Positions 1 to 7,609 of a stretch of 34,756 nt of DNA are shown here, one piece after another; within the stretch, counting starts at the first letter, position 1; each line of letters begins with the position of its first letter. The position numbers and the translations under genes were made by a program. The notes below the pieces were generated by a model. It was not told the origin of the DNA. It was given only the letters and a program-made list of their open reading frames with translations, and did no database searches. Origin of the DNA: Lentisphaerae bacterium RIFOXYA12_64_32 (GTDB lineage Bacteria; Verrucomicrobiota; Lentisphaeria; Oligosphaerales; YB12-FULL-65-16). The DNA is taken from the NCBI GenBank assembly GCA_001803235.1, contig MHBL01000280.1, positions 1 to 34,756 on the forward strand. The letters run 5' to 3'.

Positions 1-1
1 G

Positions 2-364
2 TATCCGAACGCGGCGCGGGAGTGGTGCTGGCAGTTCGTGTTCGCGTCGGTGAAGCCGTCGGTCGACCCGCACTGCGGCAAAGTGCGGCGGCACCACGTG
101 GATCCGAGCACGATCCAGCGCGCAGTGCACGACGCGGTACGGAAGGCCGGAATCGCGAAGCCGGCGTCGGTGCACACGTTACGTCATTCGTTCGCCACGC
201 ACTTGCTGCAGACGGGCGTGGATATCCGCCAGATTCAGGAGTTCCTGGGCCACAACCGTGTCGAGACAACTATGATCTACACGCACGTGCTGCGCGAGGT
301 CCGCAGCCCGACGGGCAGTCCGTTGGACCGTCTGGCGGCCGCGCCGCGCACCGCAGTGGCGTGA
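2..364 (+). CDS. intI: Integron-type tyrosine recombinase, C-terminal part (5' end outside window)
   Basis: The reading frame is open from the window edge, so only the last 120 residues are visible. They carry the catalytic half of a tyrosine recombinase: an HTLRHSFATH motif (box II His and Arg), a GHNRVETTMIYTHV motif with the second His and the nucleophilic Tyr, and an RSPLD-like tail. The stretch VRRHHVDPSTIQRAVHDAVR just before box II matches the extra segment that separates integron integrases from XerC/D, so IntI is the best call (family knowledge). An integron cassette array would lie upstream of intI, beyond the left edge, so it cannot be checked here. The frame ends in TGA before a run of nine G. 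Confidence 0.85.
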   Translation, partial: YPNAAREWCWQFVFASVKPSVDPHCGKVRRHHVDPSTIQRAVHDAVRKAGIAKPASVHTLRHSFATHLLQTGVDIRQIQEFLGHNRVETTMIYTHVLREVRSPTGSPLDRLAAAPRTAVA

Positions 365-447
365 GGGGGGGGGCGGCGGAGCGGTGGACACGGGACCGGC
401 GAGCAAGGCTGGAGCCATGCTCTACTTTGCGGTCCGTTCCGGTTCGG

Positions 448-467
448 GGGCGGGTGGACTCCCGCCC
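448..467. other. GC-rich hairpin after intI
   Basis: GGGCGGG and CCCGCCC form a perfect 7-bp stem around the loop TGGACT, 84 bases after the integrase stop. No T-tract follows, so it is not a classical intrinsic terminator, though it could end or stabilise the transcript. The rest of 365-540 shows no gene. Confidence 0.4.
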
Positions 468-540
468 GGACACCGTTACGTTACGGCACGCCGCGCGGAG
501 GTTCGCCGCGCACCCGGCGCTGCAGCCCAGGGAGGCGAGA

Positions 541-582
541 GGGGCAAAAGCAGGGGCAGGGGCAAGGGCAGGGGCAAGGGAG
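541..582 (+). repeat. 6-bp tandem word repeat (RRGGCA), G-quadruplex-like
   Basis: Seven uninterrupted 6-bp units follow the pattern RRGGCA (GGGGCA, AAAGCA, AGGGCA variants; the last is AGGGAG). Six of the seven units contain runs of three or four G with short loops, which meets the usual G-quadruplex pattern on the coding strand. The array ends 25 bp before the ATG at 608 and just before its ribosome binding site, so it lies in the 5' leader or promoter of that gene. Confidence 0.85.
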
Positions 583-607
583 TGAGATGGATACAGGAGG
601 GAGCAAC

Positions 608-3451
608 ATGGTCCGGACCGGAACAGCAGGTTTGATCGTGGGTTTGCTCGTCGCGGCGTTGCCCGCGTGCCGCACCGCAGCCGCAGAGGGCGAGTTCTAT
701 CTTTCGCCGGACGGCAATGACGCCAATCCCGGCACGGTGGAGAAACCGTTCGCGACGCTCGAGGCGGCGCGCGACGCCATCCGCGCCCTGAAGAAGAACA
801 GCACCTACCCGGCGAGCGGCGTGACTGTCTGGCTGCACGGCGGCATCTACGAGCGCGACAAGACGTTTTCGCTGACCGCGGACGACTCCGGGCTACCCGG
901 CGCGCCGGTCGTGTACCGCGCCTGCCCGAACGAGACGGCCATTCTGATCGGCGGCCGGAAGATCCTGAACTGGCAGCCGCACTCGGGGCAGATCCTGAAG
1001 GCGGACGCAGCGGCGAACGGGTTCAAGGACTACGTCTTCAAGGAGCTGTTCTTCAACGGTCAGCGGCAGCACCTGGCGCGGTTCCCGAACTACGATCCGG
1101 CCAACCCGTACGGCGGCGGCTGGGTCTATGTGCCGGGTGGCAAGCGCGTGTACCCGAGCGAGCCGGCGGAGGCTGAAGCCAAGCGCAAGACGTTCGCGGT
1201 CCGGCCGCAGGACGTGCACGAGTGGGCGCACCCGGACGAGGCGGAGGTCTTCATTTTCCCCGGTCACCACTACTGGAACAACATCGTCCGCGTCGCCGCG
1301 ATCGACCGCGAGAAGAAGCAGATCACCCTGACCGGGCCGGCGTCCTACGCCATCCTGCCCGGCGACCGCTTCTACTTCCGTAATCTCTTCGAAGAGCTCG
1401 ACGCGCCGGGCGAGTGGTACCTCGACCCGCGCACGAAGACGGTGTACTTCTGGCCGCCGGCGGACATCCAGTCCGGCCCGGTCTACGCACCACTGCTCAA
1501 GACGCTGATCAACGTGAAAGACACCGCGCTGGTCACGTTCCGCGGCCTGACCATCGAGTGCACCGAGGGCAACGCAGTGGTGTTCCAGAACGCGCGGCGC
1601 TGCACGGTCGCCGGCTGCACCATCCGCAACGTAGGCGACGGCGGCGGCTGGCAGGGCTCAGGCGTCACGGTCAAGGGCGGGTTCGGCGTCGGCGTGGTCG
1701 GCAACGACATCTACGACGTCGGCAGCAGCGCCATCACGCTGGAGGGCGGCGACCGCAAGACCCTGACCCCGGCCGGACACTACGCGGACAACAACTACAT
1801 CCACCACACCGGCGTGCTGTTCAAGGAAGCGCTGGGCGTGCTCATGAGCGGCGTGGGTTGCCGCGCCTCGCACAACCTCATCCACGACTGCCCGCGCATC
1901 GCGATCCGCGTCGCCTACCACAGCAACGACATGACCATCGAGTACAACCGCATCCGGCACGTGAACCTGGAGACCAGCGACACGGGCGCGATCTACACCG
2001 GCGGCCGCGACTGGACCACGCCGCGCGGCACCGCCATCCGCTACAACTTCATCACCGACAGCATCGGCTACGGCATCGAGAACGGCCGCTACATCGCGCC
2101 GTTCTACTGCTGGGGCATCTACCTCGATGACAACTCGAACGGCGTCGACGTGATCGGCAACATTGCGGTGCGCTGCGTGCTCGGCGGGTTCATGTCGCAC
2201 AATGCGCGCGACACCATTGTCGAGAACAACATCTTCGTGGATGGGACGTCGCAGCAGATCCAGATGAGCGGCTGGAATGCGAACCACCGATTCCTCCAAG
2301 GCACGGTGCCGGCGTTCAAGAAATCGGTTGAGGAGTTCGCGCCGCTGCCCGTCTGGAGCCGGTACCGCGGCTTCCTGCGCGACCCCGACCCGGTCACGGC
2401 CGTGTGCATGGCCGACAACATCATCCAGCGCAACATCGTCTCGTACACCAAACCGGAGGCGTTCCTGTACAGGCACGGTAACCTGCCGCTCGACCGCTTC
2501 ACGTGCGACTACAACCTGATCTGGCACGCCGGCCAGCCGCTGCGGACCGGCCTGCGCGGCGTCAAGGACGAGGACCAGTGGGACGAGTGGAAGGCCAAGG
2601 GCTTTGACACGCACTCGGTCGTGGCCGACCCGCTTTTCGTCGACGCGGCCAAGGACGACTACCGGCTGCAGCCCGCATCGCCGGCGTTCGACCTCGGGTT
2701 CGAACCCATCCCCATTGACAAGATCGGCCCGTACCAGGATGAACTGCGCGCCACATGGCCGATCGTCGAGGCCGAGGGCGCCCGCGAGAAGCCGCTCATC
2801 AGTATGACCGAGCCGTTCCCCGGCTTCGAAGCGCCGCCGCCGCCGCTGCCACGCAACACCACGCCGGTGGTCGCGCGCAAAGCGGCGCAGCCAATCCTGC
2901 CGGACGGCGACCTGGCTGCCGGCGAGTGGCCCGAGGCGCAGCCGTTCGAGGCCAAGCAGAACTCTGACCGCGCGCCCGTACCCGGCCCGACGCCCGTGGC
3001 CCGGGTAGCCTACGACGCGCAGTGCCTGTACGTCGCCGTGACCGTGCCCATCAAGGACGGTGGCAAGCTCAAGACCGGCAACGCCTGGGGCCAGGACGAC
3101 GGCGCGGAAGTGTGCCTGCAGGACGTCTCGGGCGCCAAGCCCGGTCCGGTCTTCGTGGTCCAGGGTTTCACCAACGGCCAGTCTGCCAGTGTCGACCACG
3201 CCGGTGCGCCAGCCGACGCCGTCGCCAAACTCGGTGGGGCCCTGCGCTTCGGCGCCAAGGTCGCGGACAAGGAGTGGCGCGGAGAATGGGCGATCCCGTT
3301 CGAGGCCATCGGGGTCCAGCCCCAGCCCGGACTGAAGTTCGCCTTCAACCTCGGCGTGCGCCGCACGGCGTACGATGACTGGGCCATCTTCGTCGGCGCG
3401 CTCGGCGCCACCTGGCACGTGGAAAACGGCGGCTACCTCACCTTGGAGTGA
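608..3451 (+). CDS. Secreted right-handed parallel beta-helix protein with C-terminal CBM9-like domain
   Basis: 947 residues from the ATG at 608, which has AGGAGGG six bases upstream; an in-frame ATG at 587 has no such site. Residues 1-25 form a signal peptide; an LPAC sequence could be a weak lipobox, but cleavage after AAA is equally possible. The segment EFYLSPDGNDANPGT (about 29-43) is the typical entry strand of pectate-lyase-like beta-helix proteins. Asn-rich coils (NNYIHHTG, NIAVRCV, ENNIFVDG) run through about 310-600. Residues from about 745 to the end, with the motif GEWPEAQPF and a run of beta-strands, resemble the CBM9-like domain that binds sugars at the cell surface. Likely a polysaccharide lyase or glycosidase; the catalytic residues are not identifiable by eye. 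Confidence 0.85.
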   Translation: MVRTGTAGLIVGLLVAALPACRTAAAEGEFYLSPDGNDANPGTVEKPFATLEAARDAIRALKKNSTYPASGVTVWLHGGIYERDKTFSLTADDSGLPGAPVVYRACPNETAILIGGRKILNWQPHSGQILKADAAANGFKDYVFKELFFNGQRQHLARFPNYDPANPYGGGWVYVPGGKRVYPSEPAEAEAKRKTFAVRPQDVHEWAHPDEAEVFIFPGHHYWNNIVRVAAIDREKKQITLTGPASYAILPGDRFYFRNLFEELDAPGEWYLDPRTKTVYFWPPADIQSGPVYAPLLKTLINVKDTALVTFRGLTIECTEGNAVVFQNARRCTVAGCTIRNVGDGGGWQGSGVTVKGGFGVGVVGNDIYDVGSSAITLEGGDRKTLTPAGHYADNNYIHHTGVLFKEALGVLMSGVGCRASHNLIHDCPRIAIRVAYHSNDMTIEYNRIRHVNLETSDTGAIYTGGRDWTTPRGTAIRYNFITDSIGYGIENGRYIAPFYCWGIYLDDNSNGVDVIGNIAVRCVLGGFMSHNARDTIVENNIFVDGTSQQIQMSGWNANHRFLQGTVPAFKKSVEEFAPLPVWSRYRGFLRDPDPVTAVCMADNIIQRNIVSYTKPEAFLYRHGNLPLDRFTCDYNLIWHAGQPLRTGLRGVKDEDQWDEWKAKGFDTHSVVADPLFVDAAKDDYRLQPASPAFDLGFEPIPIDKIGPYQDELRATWPIVEAEGAREKPLISMTEPFPGFEAPPPPLPRNTTPVVARKAAQPILPDGDLAAGEWPEAQPFEAKQNSDRAPVPGPTPVARVAYDAQCLYVAVTVPIKDGGKLKTGNAWGQDDGAEVCLQDVSGAKPGPVFVVQGFTNGQSASVDHAGAPADAVAKLGGALRFGAKVADKEWRGEWAIPFEAIGVQPQPGLKFAFNLGVRRTAYDDWAIFVGALGATWHVENGGYLTLE

Positions 3452-3646
3452 GCGCCCGCGCGCCGGTGCCGGAACTTGGCCGGCGCGACGCTGAACCGCC
3501 AGGCGGCGGAAGACCGGCTCGTCGTGCACCTGCTGCACTACGTCCCCGAGCGCCGCTGCGACGTCATCGACGTCATCGAGGACGTCATCCCGCTGCGCGA
3601 CCTCGGCGTCTTGGTCCGTGCCGACCGCTTCGACCTGTGCGAGTAA
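3452..3646 (+). pseudogene. Fragment of a glycosidase C-terminal domain
   Basis: Directly after the stop of the beta-helix gene, and in the same frame, an open stretch reads LVVHLLHYVPERR, then IDVIEDVIPLRDLGVLVRAD, then a stop. This resembles the C-terminal beta-domain of alpha-fucosidase/beta-galactosidase-like proteins common in Planctomycetes and Lentisphaerota (family recollection, not a search). Only about 50 recognisable residues remain and there is no start codon with a binding site. It is best read as the remnant of a deleted glycosidase gene, although stop-codon readthrough would append it to the upstream protein. Confidence 0.55.
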
Positions 3647-3696
3647 GTCCAGCCTCGCGGCGATGCAACCTACCGGGCTGGTGTGCGACCGATCGC

Positions 3697-3815
3697 ACAG
3701 TGGCTCGGTGCGTCCCGCACCGAAGCGGGGTCCGCCGGCCGGTCCCCGGCCGAGGGTCTCGGGCCGGGACGGCCCGAGGGCACTCTGCTGCGGTCCCGGA
3801 GGTCCCGCGCCACTG
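3697..3815. repeat. 119-bp multi-hairpin element, copy 1
   Basis: Begins ACAGTGGC and ends GCCACTG, an imperfect terminal inverted repeat. Inside are successive short hairpins with GGTCCC-like loops, for example CGGCCGGTCCCCGGCCG. A second copy of the same length lies inverted at 25130-25248 with roughly 90% identity by eye. The element ends eight bases from the stop codon of the minus-strand sialidase-like gene, so it would form the 3' end of that transcript. Confidence 0.85.
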
Positions 3816-3823
3816 CCGGTCGC

Positions 3824-4837
3824 TCATGGCAGGCGTGCGCCGTAGTAGATCACGTCGTGCCGGTTGTAGTCGAAGGCGAAATGCACATACTCTTCAGCGG
3901 CGTCCACGACGCCATCGGGGTACGCCAGGTGGCCGGGAAAGTCGGTGATGACGCGCTGGTGCGCCCAGGTTTGCATGTCGTCGGTCGAGACCCACAACGC
4001 GAGCGGGTTGCGGTTGCACGAGGCGTAGTGCTTCGAGTTCGGGTGGCTGGTCTGCGTGTTCGGGTTGTGCACCAGCACGATGCGACCGTCGCGGAGCCGG
4101 AAGAGCCGGAACTTGGAGCCGGGGTTCGGGATCTCGGTTCGTACCGGCTCCGACCAGATGCGGCCGCGATCCGTGGACTCGCTGCGCCAGAGGCAGCCGG
4201 TGCCATCGGCGCGCATGAGCATGACCAGCCGCCCGTCGCGCAACTCGACCACGTTGTCTTCGGCCCAGCAGCGGCCGCGGACGCGGTTCGAACTCGTCCA
4301 GGTCGCACCCTCGTCACCGCTGATCAGCGTGCCGACCCACATCTGCTGGAACGACCCGTCCTTGAGTGGCGATGCGTCCGGGTCGCCGGTGGGCTCGTAG
4401 TACTGGAACGGCATGTACCACTCGCCCCAGGAACTGACGTAGAGGTTGCGCACAAACCCGCGGCGCGGCAGCGCGGTAAACGGCGCCGGGTCGCTCCACG
4501 TGTGACCGTTGTCGCGGCTGCGGATGGTGAAGTTGTGCCACTGGTCGAAGAAACCGCCGTGGATGTTGACGAACACGATGATCTCGCCGCCGTGCACCAC
4601 CACCTCGGTCAGCGTACAGCCCTTGTCGTCACGGCGCAGCACGGTCTCCAGCGGCCCCCAGGTCTCGCCCTGGTCCCTGGAGCGACAGAGCGCGACGAAG
4701 TTCGCCAGCTCCGGCTCAATGTTGCCGCCCGTCATGAAGACCGTGATCCATTCCCCGTTCGGCAGGATCCGCAGCGCCTGATCGCAGCAGGTGCAGTTCG
4801 GAACCATGCCCTTGTAGACGAGTGCCTTCCTGTCCAT
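3824..4837 (-). CDS. Sialidase-like protein with BNR/Asp-box repeats
   Basis: 337 residues. At least four Asp boxes (S-x-D-x-G-x-T-W) are visible: SRDQGETW, SRDNGHTW, SGDEGATW and STDRGRIW; STDDMQTW is a degenerate fifth. They are spaced as in a six-bladed BNR propeller (BNR_2 family). No signal peptide is seen, so it is probably cytoplasmic, and the family also contains non-sialidase glycan hydrolases and lyases. The ATG at 4837 has AGGAG nine bases upstream. A 7-bp word repeat lies 43 bases upstream of the start and the 119-bp hairpin element lies just past the stop. The AraC gene behind it reads the same way across a 160-bp gap. Exact substrate unknown. Confidence 0.85.
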   Translation of the reverse strand: MDRKALVYKGMVPNCTCCDQALRILPNGEWITVFMTGGNIEPELANFVALCRSRDQGETWGPLETVLRRDDKGCTLTEVVVHGGEIIVFVNIHGGFFDQWHNFTIRSRDNGHTWSDPAPFTALPRRGFVRNLYVSSWGEWYMPFQYYEPTGDPDASPLKDGSFQQMWVGTLISGDEGATWTSSNRVRGRCWAEDNVVELRDGRLVMLMRADGTGCLWRSESTDRGRIWSEPVRTEIPNPGSKFRLFRLRDGRIVLVHNPNTQTSHPNSKHYASCNRNPLALWVSTDDMQTWAHQRVITDFPGHLAYPDGVVDAAEEYVHFAFDYNRHDVIYYGARLP

Positions 4838-4879
4838 GTGCTATGACTCCTGTCTTTCAACTATTCGGACGCGAGACCC

Positions 4880-4907
4880 GTGTTGAGTGTCGGGTGTCGA
4901 GTGTCGA
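4880..4907. repeat. 7-bp tandem word repeat (GTGTYGR)
   Basis: Four 7-bp units (GTGTTGA, GTGTCGG, then GTGTCGA twice) read on the plus strand, 43 bp upstream of the minus-strand sialidase start at 4837. Together with the related array at 4966-4993 it occupies the 160-bp gap between the AraC stop and the sialidase start. Confidence 0.85.
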
Positions 4908-4965
4908 GGGGGCGAACCGGAATCCGCCGCCGCGGCAACCACAATCCTGGCCACTCGCACCGTGT

Positions 4966-4993
4966 CCCCCCTGACACCCGAAACCCGAACAAC
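4966..4993. repeat. Second 7-bp word repeat sharing a 16-mer with 29901-29916
   Basis: On the minus strand this reads as 7-bp words of the TTTCGGG/TGTCAGG type. The 16-mer GGTTTCGGGTGTCAGG (complement at 4970-4985) is identical to 29901-29916, so it belongs to a dispersed family rather than to chance low complexity. It sits just past the AraC stop codon. Confidence 0.8.
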
Positions 4994-4997
4994 CCCT

Positions 4998-5951
4998 TCA
5001 CTTCGGTGTCCAGGCCTGGCGGCGGAACTCGCGCGGCGGCATGCCCACGACCTTGCGGAAGGTGCGCGAGAACAGGTACTCATTACTGTAACCGACTCGC
5101 GCCGCCACGACCTTGACGCGCAGGTTTGACGCGGACAGGAGTGCCCGGGCCGCGTTGATCCGCAACTGCTGCTGGTAGGCGATCGGCGTCATGCCGTACG
5201 CTTTGCGAAAGGCGCGGATGAAGTACCCGGGCGAGAGGGCCGCCGCCGCCGCGAGGTCCGTGATCCGAAGCCGTTCGGTGTAGGCGCGTTCGATGCGGCG
5301 GCGGACGGCTTCGATGCCGCTGATCTCGGCGGCCGGCGCTGCACCGACGCGGTACACCTCGTCCAGCACCGCGGCCAGCAGATCGACCACGGCGTGCCGG
5401 ACGGCGAACCGCAAGGTGTTGCGCGGTCCGCACAGCAGCGCCATCAGGCTGTTGAACAGCGCCGCCAACTGCACCGTCTGATCCTCGCGCAACGGGATCG
5501 GGTACGGCACGTGCGCCACGGCCTCGCCCGTGAGCAGGCTCAGCATCTCATGCACCGGCAGCGCCAGGTTCAACGCCCCGCTCTGGTATGCGAATGTGAG
5601 TTCAACGTACTGGCCGCCGCCCGGCTGGCATGGCTCGAAGCAGTGTCGCTCCCCGGGCCCGGCAAACACCAGCACGCCGCGCCGCGAGACGTGCCGCCTG
5701 CCGTTGAAGAGGAACTCGTTCCTGCCACCGGTGTACAGCAGCAGGTGATAGAGCGGGTGCGCATGGTCGCCCAGGCGCCGCGCATGGGCCATGGATGGAC
5801 GGTCCTCGACGTGCGCGTGCAGTAGCCGGAACCGCCACACCCGCTCGGCGTGCGCCAACTGCAGGAACTGTGGCGCAGGGGCGCCCGTCTCGGTGTCGGC
5901 ATAGAAGCGCATGAAGTCAATATACGATAAGAAAAGGCCATTTTCATGCAT
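4998..5951 (-). CDS. AraC-family transcriptional regulator
   Basis: 317 residues from the ATG at 5951, or 304 from the ATG at 5912; neither has a clear Shine-Dalgarno site, so the start is uncertain. The N-terminal half holds a cupin-like sensor domain (HPLYHLLLYTGGRNEFLFNG, then PGERHCFEP). The last 100 residues are a double helix-turn-helix AraC domain: ITDLAAAAALSPGYFIRAFRK for the first helix pair and VAARVGYSNEYLFSRTFRK for the second, ending GMPPREFRRQ. Such proteins normally bind a sugar and activate nearby catabolic genes. It is upstream of the sialidase-like gene on the same strand and divergent from the UROD/hydrolase operon, so either is a candidate target (inference). The 5' flank is AT-rich. 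Confidence 0.92.
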   Translation of the reverse strand: MHENGLFLSYIDFMRFYADTETGAPAPQFLQLAHAERVWRFRLLHAHVEDRPSMAHARRLGDHAHPLYHLLLYTGGRNEFLFNGRRHVSRRGVLVFAGPGERHCFEPCQPGGGQYVELTFAYQSGALNLALPVHEMLSLLTGEAVAHVPYPIPLREDQTVQLAALFNSLMALLCGPRNTLRFAVRHAVVDLLAAVLDEVYRVGAAPAAEISGIEAVRRRIERAYTERLRITDLAAAAALSPGYFIRAFRKAYGMTPIAYQQQLRINAARALLSASNLRVKVVAARVGYSNEYLFSRTFRKVVGMPPREFRRQAWTPK

Positions 5952-6062
5952 TACGGCGCTGAAGATAAGGGCATATAGTGCAAGTAATATCAACCTGTGC
6001 AGTACACGGATCGAGGCCGGGTGGGGCGCGGTGACAGTCCCGAACGGTCCCGCCTCCAGCTC

Positions 6063-6155
6063 CGGCAGTACCGCGGGCGGCCCTCCGCCCGCCATCCGAG
6101 CCTTGTACTGGGTGCGCGCCGAGAAGCGGGCGGAGGGCCGCCCGCGGTACAGTCG
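6063..6155. repeat. Inverted repeat element with 25-bp perfect arms
   Basis: The arms 6068-6092 and 6126-6150 are perfect reverse complements (GTACCGCGGGCGG...; 25 bp) around a 33-bp centre, and the pairing continues imperfectly outward (CGGCA versus CGACT). It lies in the 575-bp gap between the divergent AraC and UROD-like genes. A right-half-only copy is at 30153-30184. Confidence 0.9.
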
Positions 6156-6270
6156 GGCTCCGTATTCGGTTTATCAAGGGACAGCGACTTGGCGACCTGT
6201 GCGGGTAAATCCGACCGCGCAGGATGACGCGCCGGTGCGGACAAACATCGGTCGCGGCCCGGTTCGTAGT

Positions 6271-6310
6271 GGTGTCGCAGTCCCGGCGGTTGACCGCCGG
6301 GCAAGACACC
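6271..6310. repeat. 40-bp hairpin, REP-like
   Basis: GGTGTC (6271-6276) pairs with GACACC (6305-6310). Inside, CCCGGCGGT pairs perfectly with ACCGCCGGG around a two-base centre. Fifteen paired bases in 40 bp make a strong cruciform or RNA stem. It lies about 220 bp upstream of the UROD-like gene. The rest of 5952-6526 holds no supported gene. Confidence 0.75.
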
Positions 6311-6526
6311 ATCCCCGCGCCGCCGCAACACGCCCGGCTTCGTTCAGAAACTTCGCCGTGACACGCCAGATGGGCTCTTGGCGCTCCACTTCGTTCCACG
6401 CGCTGCGAGTCCACTACAAACGGGCGTATCCTGGTGTCCATGACGGGGCCTATTCTCTCAAAGGAGTTACCCGCACAGGTGGCGATTCGGCAGGTTGGAT
6501 CGACAAGAGAAGGACGACCAGTACCC

Positions 6527-7609
6527 ATGAGCCATCAGAACGGATTACATCGCGAGCGCATCCTCGCCGTGCTGCGGGGCGAGAAGCCGGACGTCGTTCC
6601 CTGCTGGGGCGAGTGCCCGATGGACGTGACGGCACTGAAGGACGCGCTGCCGGCGCGGACCGGCGACGGCGTGCGGGACGCGGTCAACTTCGCGCGGTTC
6701 TTCGACAACTCCTGCCTCGGCGGCGCCGGCATCGGGCTGACAAGCACGACGCTCAGCCGCGACGAGCGCCACCACTGCTACCGCTACGAGACCGGCGCGG
6801 TGTGGCGCGAGGAGTATGTCCCCACCTTCTGCCGCGAAGCGACCGAGTACCCCATCAACTCTCCGGAGGACGTGTTCCGGTTCAGCATGCCCGACCCGTG
6901 CGCGCCGGGCCGGTTCAACGAGGACGCCGCGCGCGCCCACGTGCAACGGCTGCACGACGCCGGGTACTTCGTCGAGGGCAACGTCATGGGCGCGTGGTTC
7001 GGTATCTACTATTACCTGGCGAGCTTCGAGAACATTCTCATGTGGATGGCACTGGAACCGGAGGCGGCGCACCGGTTGTTCGAGATGACGTCGAAGTTCT
7101 CGCTCGAGTCCGCGCGGCGCCTGGTCAAGTGCGGCGTGGACGCCGTCTTTACGGCTTCCGATCTGGGGTCCGGGCATCAGCTCCTGTTCTCGCGCGACAT
7201 GTTCCTGGAGTACGTGTTTCCATGGCTGAAGGAACTGGCCGGCATCTGCCACGAGCACGGCGTCTACCTGCACCTGCACAGTCACGGGCACATCCAGGAC
7301 ATCATGGACGACATTGTCGCGGCCGGCGTGGACGTGCTGAACCCGGTCGGGCCGTCGGACCACAATGACCTGGCCCTGTTCAAGGCGCGCTGGGGCGACC
7401 GGATCGTGCTGCACGGCGGCGTGAGCACCACGATCAGCACCATGGACGAGGCGCAGATCCGGCGGCACGTGGCCGAGGTGATGCGGATCGGCCGCCAGGG
7501 CGGCCGGTTCATTCCGCGCACCGAAAGCGGCATTCCGCCTATGCCGGCGGACCGGGTGCAGGTCTATATTGACGCATTGAAGGAGGAACGAGAGCATGGC
7601 TATGAATGA
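6527..7609 (+). CDS. Uroporphyrinogen decarboxylase-family protein (corrinoid methyltransferase-like)
   Basis: 360 residues from the ATG at 6527. Upstream in-frame starts would add a 31-residue low-similarity leader, so the internal Met before SHQNGLHRERILAVLRGEKPD, the usual N-terminus of the family, was chosen. The C-terminal barrel contains HSHGHIQDIMDDIVAAGVDVLNP and GDRIVLHGGVSTT, typical of the UROD/CmuA/MtaA superfamily. In PVC and related bacteria such stand-alone copies sit in catabolic clusters and are thought to move methyl groups or process ethers rather than make haem (family knowledge). The last 14 bases overlap the following hydrolase gene, so the two are translationally coupled. 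The precise substrate is unknown. Confidence 0.88.
   Translation: MSHQNGLHRERILAVLRGEKPDVVPCWGECPMDVTALKDALPARTGDGVRDAVNFARFFDNSCLGGAGIGLTSTTLSRDERHHCYRYETGAVWREEYVPTFCREATEYPINSPEDVFRFSMPDPCAPGRFNEDAARAHVQRLHDAGYFVEGNVMGAWFGIYYYLASFENILMWMALEPEAAHRLFEMTSKFSLESARRLVKCGVDAVFTASDLGSGHQLLFSRDMFLEYVFPWLKELAGICHEHGVYLHLHSHGHIQDIMDDIVAAGVDVLNPVGPSDHNDLALFKARWGDRIVLHGGVSTTISTMDEAQIRRHVAEVMRIGRQGGRFIPRTESGIPPMPADRVQVYIDALKEEREHGYE

Noticed and set aside
448..467. attI or attC site next to the integrase
   Set aside because: attI sits upstream of intI, outside the window; this is a simple GC hairpin downstream of the gene.
1658..3538. A long minus-strand open frame opposite the beta-helix gene
   Set aside because: Antisense shadow caused by high GC in the third codon position; no recognisable protein.
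5944..6528. An additional minus-strand gene between AraC and the UROD-like gene
   Set aside because: The frame translates the palindromic elements; no domain and no ribosome binding site.
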